DNA of 64,000 nt from Gracilibacillus massiliensis (GCF_001458115.1 NZ_CZRP01000011.1:496001-560000); one strand, 5' to 3'. Counted from the first letter of the stretch, positions 44,133-54,494 are shown. Program-made: numbers and translations. The notes: generated by a model not told the origin, from the sequence alone.

Positions 44133-45614
44133 ATGAATATAAGAAAAAGGTATTTAACGTTAATTTTATTAGTAGCAATTGCGCTTGGAGGAGTTGGTAC
44201 GTATGTTGGCTTGTCGATGTTTTCAGGTGAAACAAGCCTAAATAATAGTGGAATAGCAAGTTCCGATCGTGATCTATTAACTGAATTAGCAGATCAACAA
44301 GAGAATATTGAAGAAAACATGGGCAAAATGTCTAAAGTAGTAGATGCATTTTCGATTATTCAAGAAAACTATGTGGAAGAGGTAGAAGATACACAGCTAA
44401 TTGAAGGTGCGATTCAAGGTATGTTAAGTTCGCTAGAAGATCCATATAGTGTATACATGGATCAAGAGACGATGGAAAAATTTAATGAACAAATAGAATC
44501 CTCATTTGAAGGTATCGGTGCAGAAGTGTCAATGAAAGAAGGAAGTGTTACGATTGTAGCACCAATCAAAGATTCACCTGCAGAAGAAGCAGGATTAAAA
44601 CCAAATGATCAGATTCTATCGGTTGATGGAGAGAGTGTAGAGGGATTAGATCTATATGAAGCCGTCAATAAAATTCGTGGTGAGAAAGGGTCTACAGTTG
44701 TTCTTGAAGTGAACCGGCCTGGAGTAGAAGATCCGTTAGAAATTGAAATTACCAGAGATTCTATTCCACTCGAAACCGTTTATGCAGATACGAAAGAAGA
44801 GAACGGTAAATTAATTGGTGTTATCGAATTGACTTCTTTTTCTGAAAATACAGCTAGTGATTTTGAGAAAGAACTTAGTCAATTGGAGGAACAAGGAATT
44901 GAAGGTCTAGTGATTGATGTACGAGGTAATCCTGGTGGTTTATTACCATCAGTGGAAGAAATTCTAAAAAACTTTATTCCAAAAGACACCCCATATATTC
45001 AAATTGAAGATCCTAGTGGAAAGAAAACACGATATTTTTCTAATATTGAGACCGCTAAAGACTATCCAGTTGTAACATTAATAAACGAGGGTAGTGCTTC
45101 CGCTTCTGAGATTTTATCAGCAGCACTTAATGAAGCTTTAGATTATGATATCGTTGGGGAAACTTCATTTGGTAAAGGAACCGTACAACAAACCGTTTCA
45201 ATGGGCGATGGCAGTACCATTAAAATTACTCGATTTAAATGGTTAACACCTGATGGTAATTCGATTCATGAAGTTGGCGTAGAACCAACAATTGAACAAA
45301 AAATGCCTGACTACTACTATACAAATCCGGTTCAAGTTGAGGAGCCGTTAACATTAGATCAAAGTGATAGTAAGATCGAAAATGTCCAAATTATGTTGGA
45401 AGGATTAGGTTATGAGCCAGGACGCACAGATGGTTACTTTAATGAAGCTACTAAATCAGCTGTTGAAGCTTTCCAACAAGATCGAGAAACGGAAGTGACA
45501 GGTGAAGTCGATGAGAAAACCGCAGAACTTTTACAAACAGCTATCATTGAAAAAGTTCAAGAAGGTGAAGATGACCTGCAACTTGATAAAGCGATTGAAA
45601 CATTAACAGAATAA
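44133..45614 (+). CDS. ctpB: Carboxy-terminal processing protease CtpB (S41)
   Basis: A 493-residue membrane-anchored serine protease. N-terminal membrane helix ~8-28; PDZ domain ~105-190 (GIGAEVSMKEGSVTIVAPI); S41 core with Ser323 in EGSASASEIL and Lys348 in FGKGTVQ, the same 25-residue spacing as the CtpB Ser/Lys dyad. A peptidoglycan-binding domain (~410-475, VQIMLEGLGYEPGRTDGYF) ends the protein. The ATG follows GGGGTGGAATA. In Bacillus CtpB cleaves SpoIVFA to trigger sigma-K during sporulation. The neighbours match B. subtilis. Confidence 0.93.
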   Translation: MNIRKRYLTLILLVAIALGGVGTYVGLSMFSGETSLNNSGIASSDRDLLTELADQQENIEENMGKMSKVVDAFSIIQENYVEEVEDTQLIEGAIQGMLSSLEDPYSVYMDQETMEKFNEQIESSFEGIGAEVSMKEGSVTIVAPIKDSPAEEAGLKPNDQILSVDGESVEGLDLYEAVNKIRGEKGSTVVLEVNRPGVEDPLEIEITRDSIPLETVYADTKEENGKLIGVIELTSFSENTASDFEKELSQLEEQGIEGLVIDVRGNPGGLLPSVEEILKNFIPKDTPYIQIEDPSGKKTRYFSNIETAKDYPVVTLINEGSASASEILSAALNEALDYDIVGETSFGKGTVQQTVSMGDGSTIKITRFKWLTPDGNSIHEVGVEPTIEQKMPDYYYTNPVQVEEPLTLDQSDSKIENVQIMLEGLGYEPGRTDGYFNEATKSAVEAFQQDRETEVTGEVDEKTAELLQTAIIEKVQEGEDDLQLDKAIETLTE

Positions 45615-45633
45615 ATTAAAAGTTAAAGTTATA

Positions 45634-45670
45634 AATAAGACAAGGCTGTGATCAATAGCCTTGTCTTATT
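45634..45670 (+). terminator. Terminator of ctpB
   Basis: AATAAGACAAGGCT and AGCCTTGTCTTATT form a perfect 14-bp stem with a 9-nt loop. Confidence 0.9.
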
Positions 45671-45680
45671 ACTTTTATAA

Positions 45681-45833
45681 TCTTATGGACAGAAATAGGT
45701 GAAAACGTTAAAAAGTGTCCGTAAGAATGGATCTTATGGACAGAAATAGGTGAAAACGTTAAAAAGTGTCCGTAAGAACGAATCTTATGGACAGAAATAG
45801 GTGAAAACGCCAAAAAGTGTCCATAAGAACGGG
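45681..45833. repeat. Three tandem 51-bp hairpin units
   Basis: Units begin at 45681, 45732 and 45783. Each opens TCTTATGGACAGAAATAGGT and closes AAAAAGTGTCCGTAAGAA, so CTTATGGACA pairs with TGTCCGTAAG. Units 1 and 2 differ in about three bases; unit 3 has GCC for GTT and a compensatory A (CCATAAG). The array lies directly behind the ctpB terminator. From 45840 to the minJ start (46142) I see nothing more than a ribosome site. Confidence 0.9.
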
Positions 45834-46141
45834 TCTATGTCCTACCTATCATTGTTTTGATAATTGTATCCTTTCTTTGAGAAGGACGGCTTTTTCACAC
45901 CGTTATCGTTCGAAATGTTCTCATAAATAAAAATTGAAGCATAAGTAAACAAGTTAAGTAGGGAAGCTAACGATCAATTGGACTCTCACTTTTCAACAGA
46001 TGCTAATTCATACCAATTTTTCGGTTTTCTAGTATTTTGTAACTAAAATAAAAAAATGGGTAGCCAAAAATCAAATTATTGATCATAATAGAAGTACTAT
46101 ACATAACGTTTGTAATGTTTGGTTGGAAAGGGGTCAACGGG

Positions 46142-47332
46142 ATGGATTGGATGATCGAAGTAGGACTAGCATTTGCTCGGATTTTTATGCAACCATTTAT
46201 TTATTTATTTTTCTTGTTTATTTTGATCAGTGGCTATCGAAGAATTAAAAAGGATCGTAAAAGCTTTGGTTCCAAGGTATATCCGTATTTCTATGAGGCA
46301 AAGAATACTTGGTCGATTGCTATAGTAATGGGTTTACTTTTATCAGGATTATCAATCGCATTCGGTTTTATGGTGTCAATTCCATTTAGTTTATTAATAG
46401 GTGTTATTATCTTTTTAATTGCAATAACAAATCGATTTAGTTGGCTTTCTGCCGGATATGTATTTGCCATTGCCGCTGCAGTGATGTACTTCATCAATGT
46501 CTATGGTGATGGGTATATACCTACTAGTTGGATCAACAGTTTAGATGTTACCGATCTATTTTACATACCTTTTCTAGTATTGATATTGTTACTAGCGGAA
46601 ACGTGGTACTTAGCAAAAGTGGATAGCACTGATACTTTTCCTGAACTGATAAAAAGTAATCGAGGAAAATATTTAGGACAGCATCGGATTAAGAAATTGA
46701 CAATTATACCGTTTATAGCCTTATTACCTGCAGGGATAATCGAACCTTTTGCGGATTGGTGGCCATTATTAGAAGTTGGTGAAACCTCTTTTGGCTTAAT
46801 CGTAATACCGTACTTGTTTGGTTTTGAATATTTAGCAAAATCGATGCTGCCTCAAACTGCATCCAAGTGGCTGGCCAAACGGATAGCATTAGTAGCTTTA
46901 GTTGTTTTAGGGTTAGCTATCGGTGGTTATTATCTACCAATATTAACGGTGATCGCCTTGGTAACAGCATTCCTAGGCAAAGAAATCATTCAGTATTTTT
47001 ATCGTACCCTTGAACACAAAAGCAAAGCCTATTTTCAACCAGCGAAAAATGGTTTATTAGTGCTTGGTACGTTACCAAATACCCCAGCGGTGGATTTAGG
47101 ATTAATTCCAGGAGAGCGAATCGTTAAAGTTAATGAAATAGTAGTTGAAAATGAGCAACAATATTATCAAGCAATTAATGAAAATCGTGCGTTTTGCAAA
47201 ATGGCGATAAAAGATTTAAATGGAGAAACTCGTTTTGCACAAAGAGCTTTGTACGAAGGTGAACACCATAAGTTAGGAATCTTATTAGTAAGTGAAAAAG
47301 AAGCCTATAGCAAATTAAAACAAGAGAGCTAA
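46142..47332 (+). CDS. minJ: MinJ-like polytopic PDZ protein
   Basis: A 396-residue protein with about eight membrane segments (residues ~5-305) and a C-terminal PDZ domain (~310-395) starting YFQPAKNGLLVLGTLPNTPA. Position after ctpB and the domain layout identify MinJ (YvjD), which bridges DivIVA and MinCD to place the division septum. I start at ATG 46142 (MDWMIEVG) behind GGAAAGGGG; an upstream start at 46079 is unsupported. Confidence 0.88.
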   Translation: MDWMIEVGLAFARIFMQPFIYLFFLFILISGYRRIKKDRKSFGSKVYPYFYEAKNTWSIAIVMGLLLSGLSIAFGFMVSIPFSLLIGVIIFLIAITNRFSWLSAGYVFAIAAAVMYFINVYGDGYIPTSWINSLDVTDLFYIPFLVLILLLAETWYLAKVDSTDTFPELIKSNRGKYLGQHRIKKLTIIPFIALLPAGIIEPFADWWPLLEVGETSFGLIVIPYLFGFEYLAKSMLPQTASKWLAKRIALVALVVLGLAIGGYYLPILTVIALVTAFLGKEIIQYFYRTLEHKSKAYFQPAKNGLLVLGTLPNTPAVDLGLIPGERIVKVNEIVVENEQQYYQAINENRAFCKMAIKDLNGETRFAQRALYEGEHHKLGILLVSEKEAYSKLKQES

Positions 47333-47350
47333 TTCAGCTCTCTTGTTTTT
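47317..47350. terminator. Bidirectional terminator between minJ and the SNF2 gene
   Basis: AAAACAAGAGAGCT and AGCTCTCTTGTTTT form a 14-bp stem overlapping both stop codons of the convergent genes. Confidence 0.92.
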
Positions 47351-50300
47351 CGTTAAATTGCAATAATTCTCTTATTTCGTCTTCTGATAATTTGGATAAT
47401 AGTGTTTCTCCTGGTTGGATGATTTGATCGACTAATTCGCGTTTCTTTTGTTGTAGTTGGTATATTTTTTCTTCGATCGTGCCCTCTGTAATGAACCGGA
47501 TCACTTGCACTACTTTCTTTTGGCCAATTCGGTGTGCACGGCCTGCAGCTTGCTCTTCTACAGCTGGATTCCACCATAAATCATATAAGATTACCGTGTC
47601 TGCTCCTGTTAAGTTAAGTCCGGTTCCACCAGCTTTTAAGGAGATTAAGAAAAAGCCTCTTTCTCCTGCGTTAAAAGCTTCAACCATTTTCATCCGTTGT
47701 TCAGATGGTGTCGAGCCATCTAAATAGAAGACCTGGTGTCCGCTATCTTCCAGAGATTTACGAATGATTTGCAGCATACTTGAGAATTGAGAAAAAATGA
47801 GCGTTCGTTTTCCATTTGCTTCTAATTCCCCTGTTAGTTCCATTAATTGATCTAATTTTCCTGAAGCACCACTGTAATTTTCTAAAAACAAGCTAGGGTG
47901 ACAACAGATTTGTCTTAATCGAGTCAGTCCAGCTAAGATTTGCAATTTACCTCGATCAAATCCTTTTGACTCAATGGTTTCATCTAATTCATCTTGAATT
48001 CGTTGTAAGTATCCGATATAAACTTCTTTTTGTTGTTTGGTTAATTCCGAGTACTGTACTGATTCAATTTTATCTGGCAGTTCCTCTAATACATCCTTTT
48101 TGACCCGACGTAAGATGAAAGGCCGTGTAATTTTAGAAATGTAATGAGCATCAAGGTTACTGAACGCTTTTTTACTGCCGAATAAACCAGGTGATATCGT
48201 ATAAAAGATCGACCATAATTCATCCAACGCATTTTCGATGGGTGTCCCGCTTAAAGCGAAAAATTGTTTTGCTTTAAGAGAGCGAACTGCTTTTGCCGTC
48301 AATGTTAAATGATTTTTAATTGCCTGTGCTTCATCTAACACAATACAATCGAATAAATGCTCTTCGTATAGGTCTTGGTCTTTGCGCAAGGTTGGATAGG
48401 AAGTAATTAAAATATTCGTATCCTTATGCTGTTCTAAAAGGTCCTTACGCTGTTGCTTAGGTCCGATAATCACACCTGTCGTTAAAGTAGGTGAAAATTT
48501 TTCTATTTCTTTTTTCCAATTATATAAAAGTGATGCAGGTGCAACCACTATTGCTTGATATTGCTCCGATTTTTCATTCGTTTCCGAAAGCATATAGCTA
48601 ATCGTTTGCAATGTTTTACCTAACCCCATATCATCCGCTAAAATACCACCTAAATGATAATGAGACAATGCTTTCATCCATTGAAAACCTGTGACTTGGT
48701 AATCACGCATATCAGCATCTAAATGATCTGGTAATTCAAATTGCAATTGTTCCGGATGTTTTAATTGTTCTAACATTTGTTGAAACGAAGCACTATAACG
48801 ATAATCTGTTTTATTTAATGCTTCTTCAACCTGAAAACTTCGAGCAGCAGGTATCGAGATTTTTCCATCTTCCATTTGTTTTTTTGATAATTGCAAATTC
48901 TCCTGTAACGATTGGAAGGAAGAAAAGTCATCTGACTCTAAGTGAATCAAAGTGCCATTAGGAATCCGATAGAATCGCCTTTTTTCGACTAATGCTTGCA
49001 AAATATTTGAAACGTCTTCTGTTGAGATTCCGTCCATGTCGAATTCAATATCAAGCATGCCCTCTGATGGACGATAATCGACATTTGATTGTAAACTAAT
49101 TTGATCGATTCCTTCCAGCATTTGTTTGACACTTTTTGATAAATATACCGTTGACATTGTTTCGAGTTGGTAGACACCTTCGTGAATAAACGAATAGATC
49201 GCATCATCATTAAATAAATAGAATGCCTGATTAATTTCGATGAAGGCTTCATCACGAAGCATTTGCAAGACTTGTTGCTCTTTATTCGTTTCACGCTTGA
49301 CGATAGCTTCACCTGAACCACTTTCGGAAAAGGGAGTGAAGACAGAGTCACCGTAGTGGTATTCGACATCTGCTTTTAAAGTGCCATCGATTTCCTCGAC
49401 AAATACTTTCGTCATTAGAGGTGCGGTATTCATTTGACTTTCCATACGTTCTGTCATTTTTAGTGAACCGACTTGTTCGAATTGCGGCATCACATTTTTA
49501 ACGAAAACATCCATTTCATCTGGTGAAATATATTGCTTTTTCTTATTTTGAAAAGGCATAATTCGAAATAATTTTTCAAGAATTTGTTTTTGCTGATAGC
49601 TGACTTTGTAAAAATGATTGTCGTGAATCAGAAATCGATAACTATCCAGAAAATAATAGTCAGAAAGGTCGGTCATTTCTAATGTGTAACTTTTTTGCTG
49701 TTGATAATCTAATTGAAATTGCAACTGATCGGTCATTTCACTAACGATAATCGATTTATATTCTTTTTGTGACTCCTGTTTGAAAATATAGTCCATATCC
49801 ACCAACTGATCTAGAAGTTGGTCAACTAGACTTGGCGGTATATAAATACTTCGTGGCTGATCTAATTTTAATACATAGCTATTTCCGAATAAGCGTTCTT
49901 GATCATAACAGGTCAAAAGCATTTCAATCATTTTTTGATCTTTTGATGTAAAGTAATGAATGCTTGGATAAAATGTGAAACTTTGATTTATTTTATAGGA
50001 CTCACCACTATTTAAGGCTTTTAAGAATCCACGTATATCTCGAATTACATAAGGGCGTTTATCGCCAATTTTCAGTTCGAAAGTCAGCACATATTGTGAG
50101 TTTCGATTAGCTTTAGTTAAAGTCAGCAAATATTCCGTGTCGACTACCTGAGGTGTTTCAGCATCTTCCTTTTTGTCACGAAATGTATGTAATAACTGTT
50201 TCGCAAAAAGATCGGTATCTTGAACCGGGGCTGCTTGTGCATTACGGTCTACTGCAAACCTTTTGCGATTGGATTGCGCATCCTGAGTGATTGCCAAAAG

Positions 50301-50561
50301 GACGGCAGCCACATGCTTACATGTATCATGTGTTGCAAAAGCTGGGCAGTTACAAGTGGTATCGACCATCATCTCGTCTGTAAAGAATATTCTCACCGTG
50401 TAGATTTTACTTCCCTTAACAAGACCACGCCATGAATTATTTTCGGGGTTATAGGATAGGCCATATACTTTTCCATTTTTGTAATAGCTGTATCCTCTCG
50501 TATAAAAACGTTCACCTGTTAGTTGGCGAATCGATTCTTCAGTCATTTGTATTTGTTGCAA
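47334..50561 (-). CDS. SWIM zinc-finger SNF2-family helicase/ATPase
   Basis: A 1075-residue protein. The SWIM zinc motif CxCx8CxH is at Cys70, Cys72, Cys81 and His83. A bacterial SNF2-associated region spans ~140-600. The ATPase has Walker A DDMGLGKT (~640), DEAQ box VLDEAQAIKNH (~740), SGTPIENALDELWSI, and the C-lobe SLKAGGTGLNL and AAGRAHRIGQ motifs. The TTG at 50561 follows AAGGATGGG at fair distance. Bacterial homologues (YwqA-like) bind RNA polymerase or DNA; the role is unclear. The gene is longer than many relatives but looks intact. Confidence 0.9.
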   Translation of the reverse strand: MQQIQMTEESIRQLTGERFYTRGYSYYKNGKVYGLSYNPENNSWRGLVKGSKIYTVRIFFTDEMMVDTTCNCPAFATHDTCKHVAAVLLAITQDAQSNRKRFAVDRNAQAAPVQDTDLFAKQLLHTFRDKKEDAETPQVVDTEYLLTLTKANRNSQYVLTFELKIGDKRPYVIRDIRGFLKALNSGESYKINQSFTFYPSIHYFTSKDQKMIEMLLTCYDQERLFGNSYVLKLDQPRSIYIPPSLVDQLLDQLVDMDYIFKQESQKEYKSIIVSEMTDQLQFQLDYQQQKSYTLEMTDLSDYYFLDSYRFLIHDNHFYKVSYQQKQILEKLFRIMPFQNKKKQYISPDEMDVFVKNVMPQFEQVGSLKMTERMESQMNTAPLMTKVFVEEIDGTLKADVEYHYGDSVFTPFSESGSGEAIVKRETNKEQQVLQMLRDEAFIEINQAFYLFNDDAIYSFIHEGVYQLETMSTVYLSKSVKQMLEGIDQISLQSNVDYRPSEGMLDIEFDMDGISTEDVSNILQALVEKRRFYRIPNGTLIHLESDDFSSFQSLQENLQLSKKQMEDGKISIPAARSFQVEEALNKTDYRYSASFQQMLEQLKHPEQLQFELPDHLDADMRDYQVTGFQWMKALSHYHLGGILADDMGLGKTLQTISYMLSETNEKSEQYQAIVVAPASLLYNWKKEIEKFSPTLTTGVIIGPKQQRKDLLEQHKDTNILITSYPTLRKDQDLYEEHLFDCIVLDEAQAIKNHLTLTAKAVRSLKAKQFFALSGTPIENALDELWSIFYTISPGLFGSKKAFSNLDAHYISKITRPFILRRVKKDVLEELPDKIESVQYSELTKQQKEVYIGYLQRIQDELDETIESKGFDRGKLQILAGLTRLRQICCHPSLFLENYSGASGKLDQLMELTGELEANGKRTLIFSQFSSMLQIIRKSLEDSGHQVFYLDGSTPSEQRMKMVEAFNAGERGFFLISLKAGGTGLNLTGADTVILYDLWWNPAVEEQAAGRAHRIGQKKVVQVIRFITEGTIEEKIYQLQQKKRELVDQIIQPGETLLSKLSEDEIRELLQFNEKQES

Positions 50562-50597
50562 ATTGATCCCATCCTTATAAAAGAATCCATCGTTATA

Positions 50598-50763
50598 TTA
50601 TAGCAGATTTCCAAATTCATGCCATCCTATTGTCTTTTTTATTTTCAGTCTGATTGTTTAATGTTAAAATAGGATAGGTTAAAAGGTACGTAATGGAGAA
50701 AGTAGGTTATAGAATGGGACTACAGGATGAAGTGCAAAAAAGAAAGACATTTGCAATTATCTC
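50598..50763. repeat. 166-bp direct duplication, left copy
   Basis: Identical over its full length to 52741-52906, flanking the IS element. It contains the prfC promoter region, ribosome site and first ~23 codons. Confidence 0.95.
50693..50763 (+). pseudogene. prfC: 5' fragment of prfC in the left duplication
   Basis: It starts [20 protein letters not shown] and is identical to prfC up to AIIS, then runs into the IS and stops at 50858-50860, giving a possible 55-residue chimeric peptide. The intact gene is downstream of the element. Confidence 0.9.
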
Positions 50764-50923
50764 GGTAGTTTTACAGTACTCTTTCACATACAAGTCGCGC
50801 AAAAGTAGCTCTAACAACCTAGAGCGCTATTTTTTCATTTTATTTTTCGTCATATTTTAATAGCGTTTTATGACGGAATATGATATAATAAGTATAAAAA
50901 CGAGTAACGAAACAGGTGATAAC

Positions 50924-52654
50924 GTGTATCTGAAAAAAACGAAAAACAAAAAAGGCCGTATCCATTTATCGATTGTGGATTCTTATTATGATAAAGAGAA
51001 AAAATATGCTCGTCAGGTAACCATAGAAAGTTTGGGATATCTGGATGAATTAGAAAAAGAATACGACGACCCGATTGCTCATTTTAAAAAACGAGTAGAG
51101 GAATTAAAGAAAGCGAAAGCAGCACAAAAAGAACCGATACAACTAGAACTTTCTCCGAACGAAAAGATAAAAAAGAAGAAGGACTATCGCAAAAATTTTG
51201 GACACGTGATCCTGAGCCAACTTTATCATCAGTTACAGCTAGATACCTTTTGGAAAAATCGTGCCAGACGTCGCTCCTTTGCCTTTGACCCTAATATTAT
51301 TTTCAAATTATTAATTTTTACGCGATTATTGTATCCCGGTTCCAAGGCGAAGTCGTTTGCCTCTCGTTCTTTATTTTTTGAACGAAACACTTTTGAATTG
51401 GCGGATGTATACCGCGCACTCACCTTCTTTCATGAAAAAAAGGATGACTTGTTGAAATGGCTACATAACCAAGTGACTAGTCAATATGGACGGGATACCA
51501 CTCGTGTTTTTTATGATGTGACCAATTATTATTTTGAGTCCGATACGATCGATGAAACAGACATGCGGCGTAAAGGAGTGTCGAAAGAGCATCGACCGAA
51601 TCCGATTGTGCAGATGGGATTGTTTATGGATAACCAGGGAATACCGATCACTTATCAACTATTCCCTGGCAACACCAATGATTGTATGACGTATCGTCCC
51701 AACTTAAAAAAATTGAAACTGGATTATGGTATAAAACGAGCCGTAGTTGTGGCGGACAAGGGAATGACAACGGGGGATAATATCTGGTTTACCTTATCAG
51801 CAAAAGACGGCTATGTATTCAGTATGTCGGTACGTGGTGCCAATAAAGAATTAAAAGAATATGTCAAAAACGAAGCAGACTATCAATGGGTTGGAAAGGA
51901 ATACAAGCGAAAGTCCCGATTGTACCCAAGAGATATTCTGGTAACAGCGAAAAATGGATCCAAAATGAAAAAGCAAGTACATGAAAAACAAGTGGTATTT
52001 TGGAGTGCGAAATATGCCAAAAAAGCCAAATATGAACGAGAGAAAGTCATTCAAAAAGCGAAAGCATTAATGGAGAATCCTGGCGCTTATAAGAGAGCCA
52101 CATCCGTTGGAGCAAGCAACTATATTAAAGATATTGCGTTCGACAAAACGACAGGAGAAATCTTAACACCTAAGAAACAACTGCACCTCAATGAGAAGAA
52201 AATACAAGAACAAGAAGCATTAGATGGGTACTATGTGCTGATTACAAGCGAATACAGGGAAGCTGATGATGCGATTATTGATATGTATCGGGGATTGTGG
52301 CAAATTGAAGAAACGTTTCGTATTACCAAAAGTGACTTAGAAGCACGACCGGTTTACGTATCCAGAAAAGAACACATTGAAGCCCATTTTCTTACGTGCT
52401 TTGTCTCCCTTGTGCTTGCGCGTATTTTACAGGTAGAATCAGACGGCAAGCATAGCGTCGCCAATTTATTGGATAGTTTACGTCAGGCGGAATGCACGGA
52501 ACTCACTCAGAATTATTATTTATTTGATTATTATGATGACATTCTAGAAGAATTAGGAACCAAATTTCACATCGATTTCTCGAAAAGGTATAGGAAATTA
52601 GGAGAAATTAAAAAAATTTTAGGGAAGACGAAAAAAGGGTCTATTTCACGATGA
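50924..52654 (+). CDS. IS1634-family DDE transposase
   Basis: A 576-residue transposase from GTG 50924, which follows AGGTGATAAC; an ATG at 50870 lies in the element's own promoter (GATATAATA near 50880-50890). DDE landmarks are FYDVTNYYFESD, VVADKGMTTGDN and RGLWQIEETFRITKSDLE, the last holding the catalytic Glu and downstream Lys. The N-terminal ~100 residues (GRIHLSIVDSYYDKEKKYAR) are typical of the IS1634 group. No frameshift or stop is seen, so the element may be active. Confidence 0.92.
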   Translation: MYLKKTKNKKGRIHLSIVDSYYDKEKKYARQVTIESLGYLDELEKEYDDPIAHFKKRVEELKKAKAAQKEPIQLELSPNEKIKKKKDYRKNFGHVILSQLYHQLQLDTFWKNRARRRSFAFDPNIIFKLLIFTRLLYPGSKAKSFASRSLFFERNTFELADVYRALTFFHEKKDDLLKWLHNQVTSQYGRDTTRVFYDVTNYYFESDTIDETDMRRKGVSKEHRPNPIVQMGLFMDNQGIPITYQLFPGNTNDCMTYRPNLKKLKLDYGIKRAVVVADKGMTTGDNIWFTLSAKDGYVFSMSVRGANKELKEYVKNEADYQWVGKEYKRKSRLYPRDILVTAKNGSKMKKQVHEKQVVFWSAKYAKKAKYEREKVIQKAKALMENPGAYKRATSVGASNYIKDIAFDKTTGEILTPKKQLHLNEKKIQEQEALDGYYVLITSEYREADDAIIDMYRGLWQIEETFRITKSDLEARPVYVSRKEHIEAHFLTCFVSLVLARILQVESDGKHSVANLLDSLRQAECTELTQNYYLFDYYDDILEELGTKFHIDFSKRYRKLGEIKKILGKTKKGSISR

Positions 52655-52672
52655 AAAGTTGAAAAATAAGAT

Positions 52673-52715
52673 ACCCCTTCTTCCTTTGTGCGCCAAGGGA
52701 TGAAGGGGTGTTTTT
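52673..52715 (+). terminator. Terminator within the IS after the transposase
   Basis: ACCCCTTC (52673-52680) and GAAGGGGT (52702-52709) pair, with CCTTTG/CCAAGG extending the stem, followed by GTTTTT. Confidence 0.85.
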
Positions 52716-52740
52716 GTCTAATTCCACTGTAAAACTCAGG

Positions 52741-52906
52741 TTATAGCAGATTTCCAAATTCATGCCATCCTATTGTCTTTTTTATTTTCAGTCTGATTGT
52801 TTAATGTTAAAATAGGATAGGTTAAAAGGTACGTAATGGAGAAAGTAGGTTATAGAATGGGACTACAGGATGAAGTGCAAAAAAGAAAGACATTTGCAAT
52901 TATCTC
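52741..52906. repeat. 166-bp direct duplication, right copy
   Basis: Exact copy of 50598-50763. This copy is continuous with intact prfC, so the insertion left the gene with its complete 5' region. Confidence 0.95.
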
Positions 52907-54434
52907 ACACCCTGATGCAGGGAAAACAACAATGACGGAAAAACTTTTGTTATTTGGAAATTTAATTCGTTCAGCAGGTACGGTTAAAGGTAAAAAATCA
53001 GGAAAATTTGCCACGTCGGATTGGATGGAGATTGAAAAACAACGTGGAATCTCTGTTACTTCCAGTGTGATGAATTTTGATTATATGGGTCATAAAGTCA
53101 ATATTCTCGATACACCTGGTCACGAAGATTTCAGTGAAGATACCTATCGAACATTAACAGCTGTTGACAGTGTTGTCATGATTATCGATGCAACCAAAGG
53201 GATCGAAGCACAAACGATAAAGTTGTTTAAAGTATGTAAAATGCGTGGCATTCCAATTTTTACTTTTATTAACAAATTGGACCGAGAAGGACGCGAACCC
53301 CTCGATTTATTAGATCAAATTGAAGAAGTTTTAAATATAGAAACATATCCAATCAACTGGCCAGTCGGTATGGGTAAACGTTTCTTAGGAATCCTAGACC
53401 GCTATCATGATCAATTTATTAAATATAACGGTAATGAAGAAGAGAGTTATATTCCAATGAGTGAGATCGATAAAGATGAGGTTTCCCAGCAGCCGACTTT
53501 TCAGGAAACGGTGGAAGAATTAGAGTTACTGGATGAAGCAGGGGATCAATTCTCGCTTGATCGAGTATTAGAAGGTGAACAAACACCAGTCTTCTTTGGT
53601 AGTGCCTTAGCTCCATTTGGAGTACAGTCATTTTTCGACACATTTATCAAAATGGCACCTGCACCAGGTCCAAGAAGAACGACAGAAGAAGTGATAAGTC
53701 CAGATTATCCAGACTTCTCTGGATTTATCTTTAAAATTCAAGCGAACATGAATCCACAACATCGTGATCGTATTGCATTTTTACGAGTATGCTCTGGTAA
53801 GTTCGAACGAGGTATGAATGTCAAGCTTGCCCGAACAGGGAAAACAATACGGTTGGGGCAAACCCAACAATTTGTCGCATCTTCCCGTGACACAGTTGAA
53901 GAAGCATTTGCTGGCGATATTATTGGGGTATATGACCCTGGATCTTACCGAATTGGTGACACATTAGTTGATGGTAAACAGACGTTTGAATATGACGAAT
54001 TGCCACAATTCCCTCCAGAAATGTTCCAACGTGTAACTGCCAAGAACGTAATGAAGGCAAAGCAGTTTAGAAAAGGGATTGAGCAACTGGTCCAGGAAGG
54101 TGCTATTCAATTATTCCGAGGTTATCCAACTGATTCAATGATTATTGGAGCAGTCGGACAATTACAATATGAAGTCTTCCAGCATCGAATGAAGAATGAA
54201 TACAATGTCGAAGTATTACTTGAATCAATTGGTGACAGGATTCCACGTTGGCTAAAAAAGGAACAGGTTGATCCAAAGCTTTTTGATGAACGCAATCTTT
54301 TAGTAAAAGACCGCGACGGCGAATTCCTTGTATTATTCAAAAATGACTTTGCCTTAAGATGGTTCATCGACAAACACCCTGAAGTTGATTTGATCGATTT
54401 ATACGAAGTAAACCAATACGATCAAACGACATAA
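52836..54434 (+). CDS. prfC: Peptide chain release factor 3
   Basis: A 532-residue GTPase that recycles RF1/RF2. G1 is SHPDAGKTT (24-32), G3 [14 protein letters not shown] and G4 NKLD; the IKIFKxxK-type EF-G-like domains II and III follow ([20 protein letters not shown]). The start could be ATG 52836 (behind AAAAGG) or ATG 52857 ([16 protein letters not shown]), where staphylococcal RF3 proteins begin. B. subtilis itself lacks prfC. The gene escaped disruption because the IS duplicated its 5' region. Confidence 0.95.
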   Translation: MEKVGYRMGLQDEVQKRKTFAIISHPDAGKTTMTEKLLLFGNLIRSAGTVKGKKSGKFATSDWMEIEKQRGISVTSSVMNFDYMGHKVNILDTPGHEDFSEDTYRTLTAVDSVVMIIDATKGIEAQTIKLFKVCKMRGIPIFTFINKLDREGREPLDLLDQIEEVLNIETYPINWPVGMGKRFLGILDRYHDQFIKYNGNEEESYIPMSEIDKDEVSQQPTFQETVEELELLDEAGDQFSLDRVLEGEQTPVFFGSALAPFGVQSFFDTFIKMAPAPGPRRTTEEVISPDYPDFSGFIFKIQANMNPQHRDRIAFLRVCSGKFERGMNVKLARTGKTIRLGQTQQFVASSRDTVEEAFAGDIIGVYDPGSYRIGDTLVDGKQTFEYDELPQFPPEMFQRVTAKNVMKAKQFRKGIEQLVQEGAIQLFRGYPTDSMIIGAVGQLQYEVFQHRMKNEYNVEVLLESIGDRIPRWLKKEQVDPKLFDERNLLVKDRDGEFLVLFKNDFALRWFIDKHPEVDLIDLYEVNQYDQTT

Positions 54435-54462
54435 GGAATATTCGACAAAAATATATCATTAT

Positions 54463-54494
54463 AAAATCCAAACGACCGAATCGTTTGGATTTTC
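54463..54494 (+). terminator. Terminator after prfC
   Basis: AAAATCCAAACGA (54463-54475) and TCGTTTGGATTTT (54481-54493) pair perfectly. The same stem recurs at 62180 before another composite repeat. Confidence 0.9.

Larger units (their letters stand above)
50764..52740 (+). mobile_element. IS1634-type insertion sequence with long target duplication
   Basis: A ~1977-bp element with near-terminal inverted repeats: AGTTTTACAGT at 50767-50777 and its complement ACTGTAAAACT at 52726-52736. The outermost 3-4 bases do not match, so the ends are known to within a few bases. It contains one transposase gene and its terminator. It is flanked by exact 166-bp direct repeats of host DNA. Long, variable target duplications are a known trait of the IS1634 group. 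Confidence 0.92.

Noticed and set aside
45681-45833. CRISPR array
   Set aside because: The 51-bp units are contiguous and similar throughout; there are no unique spacers and no cas genes.
50870-50923. Upstream ATG start for the IS transposase
   Set aside because: The stretch contains a TATAAT-type promoter box, and the GTG at 50924 has an AGGTGAT ribosome site.
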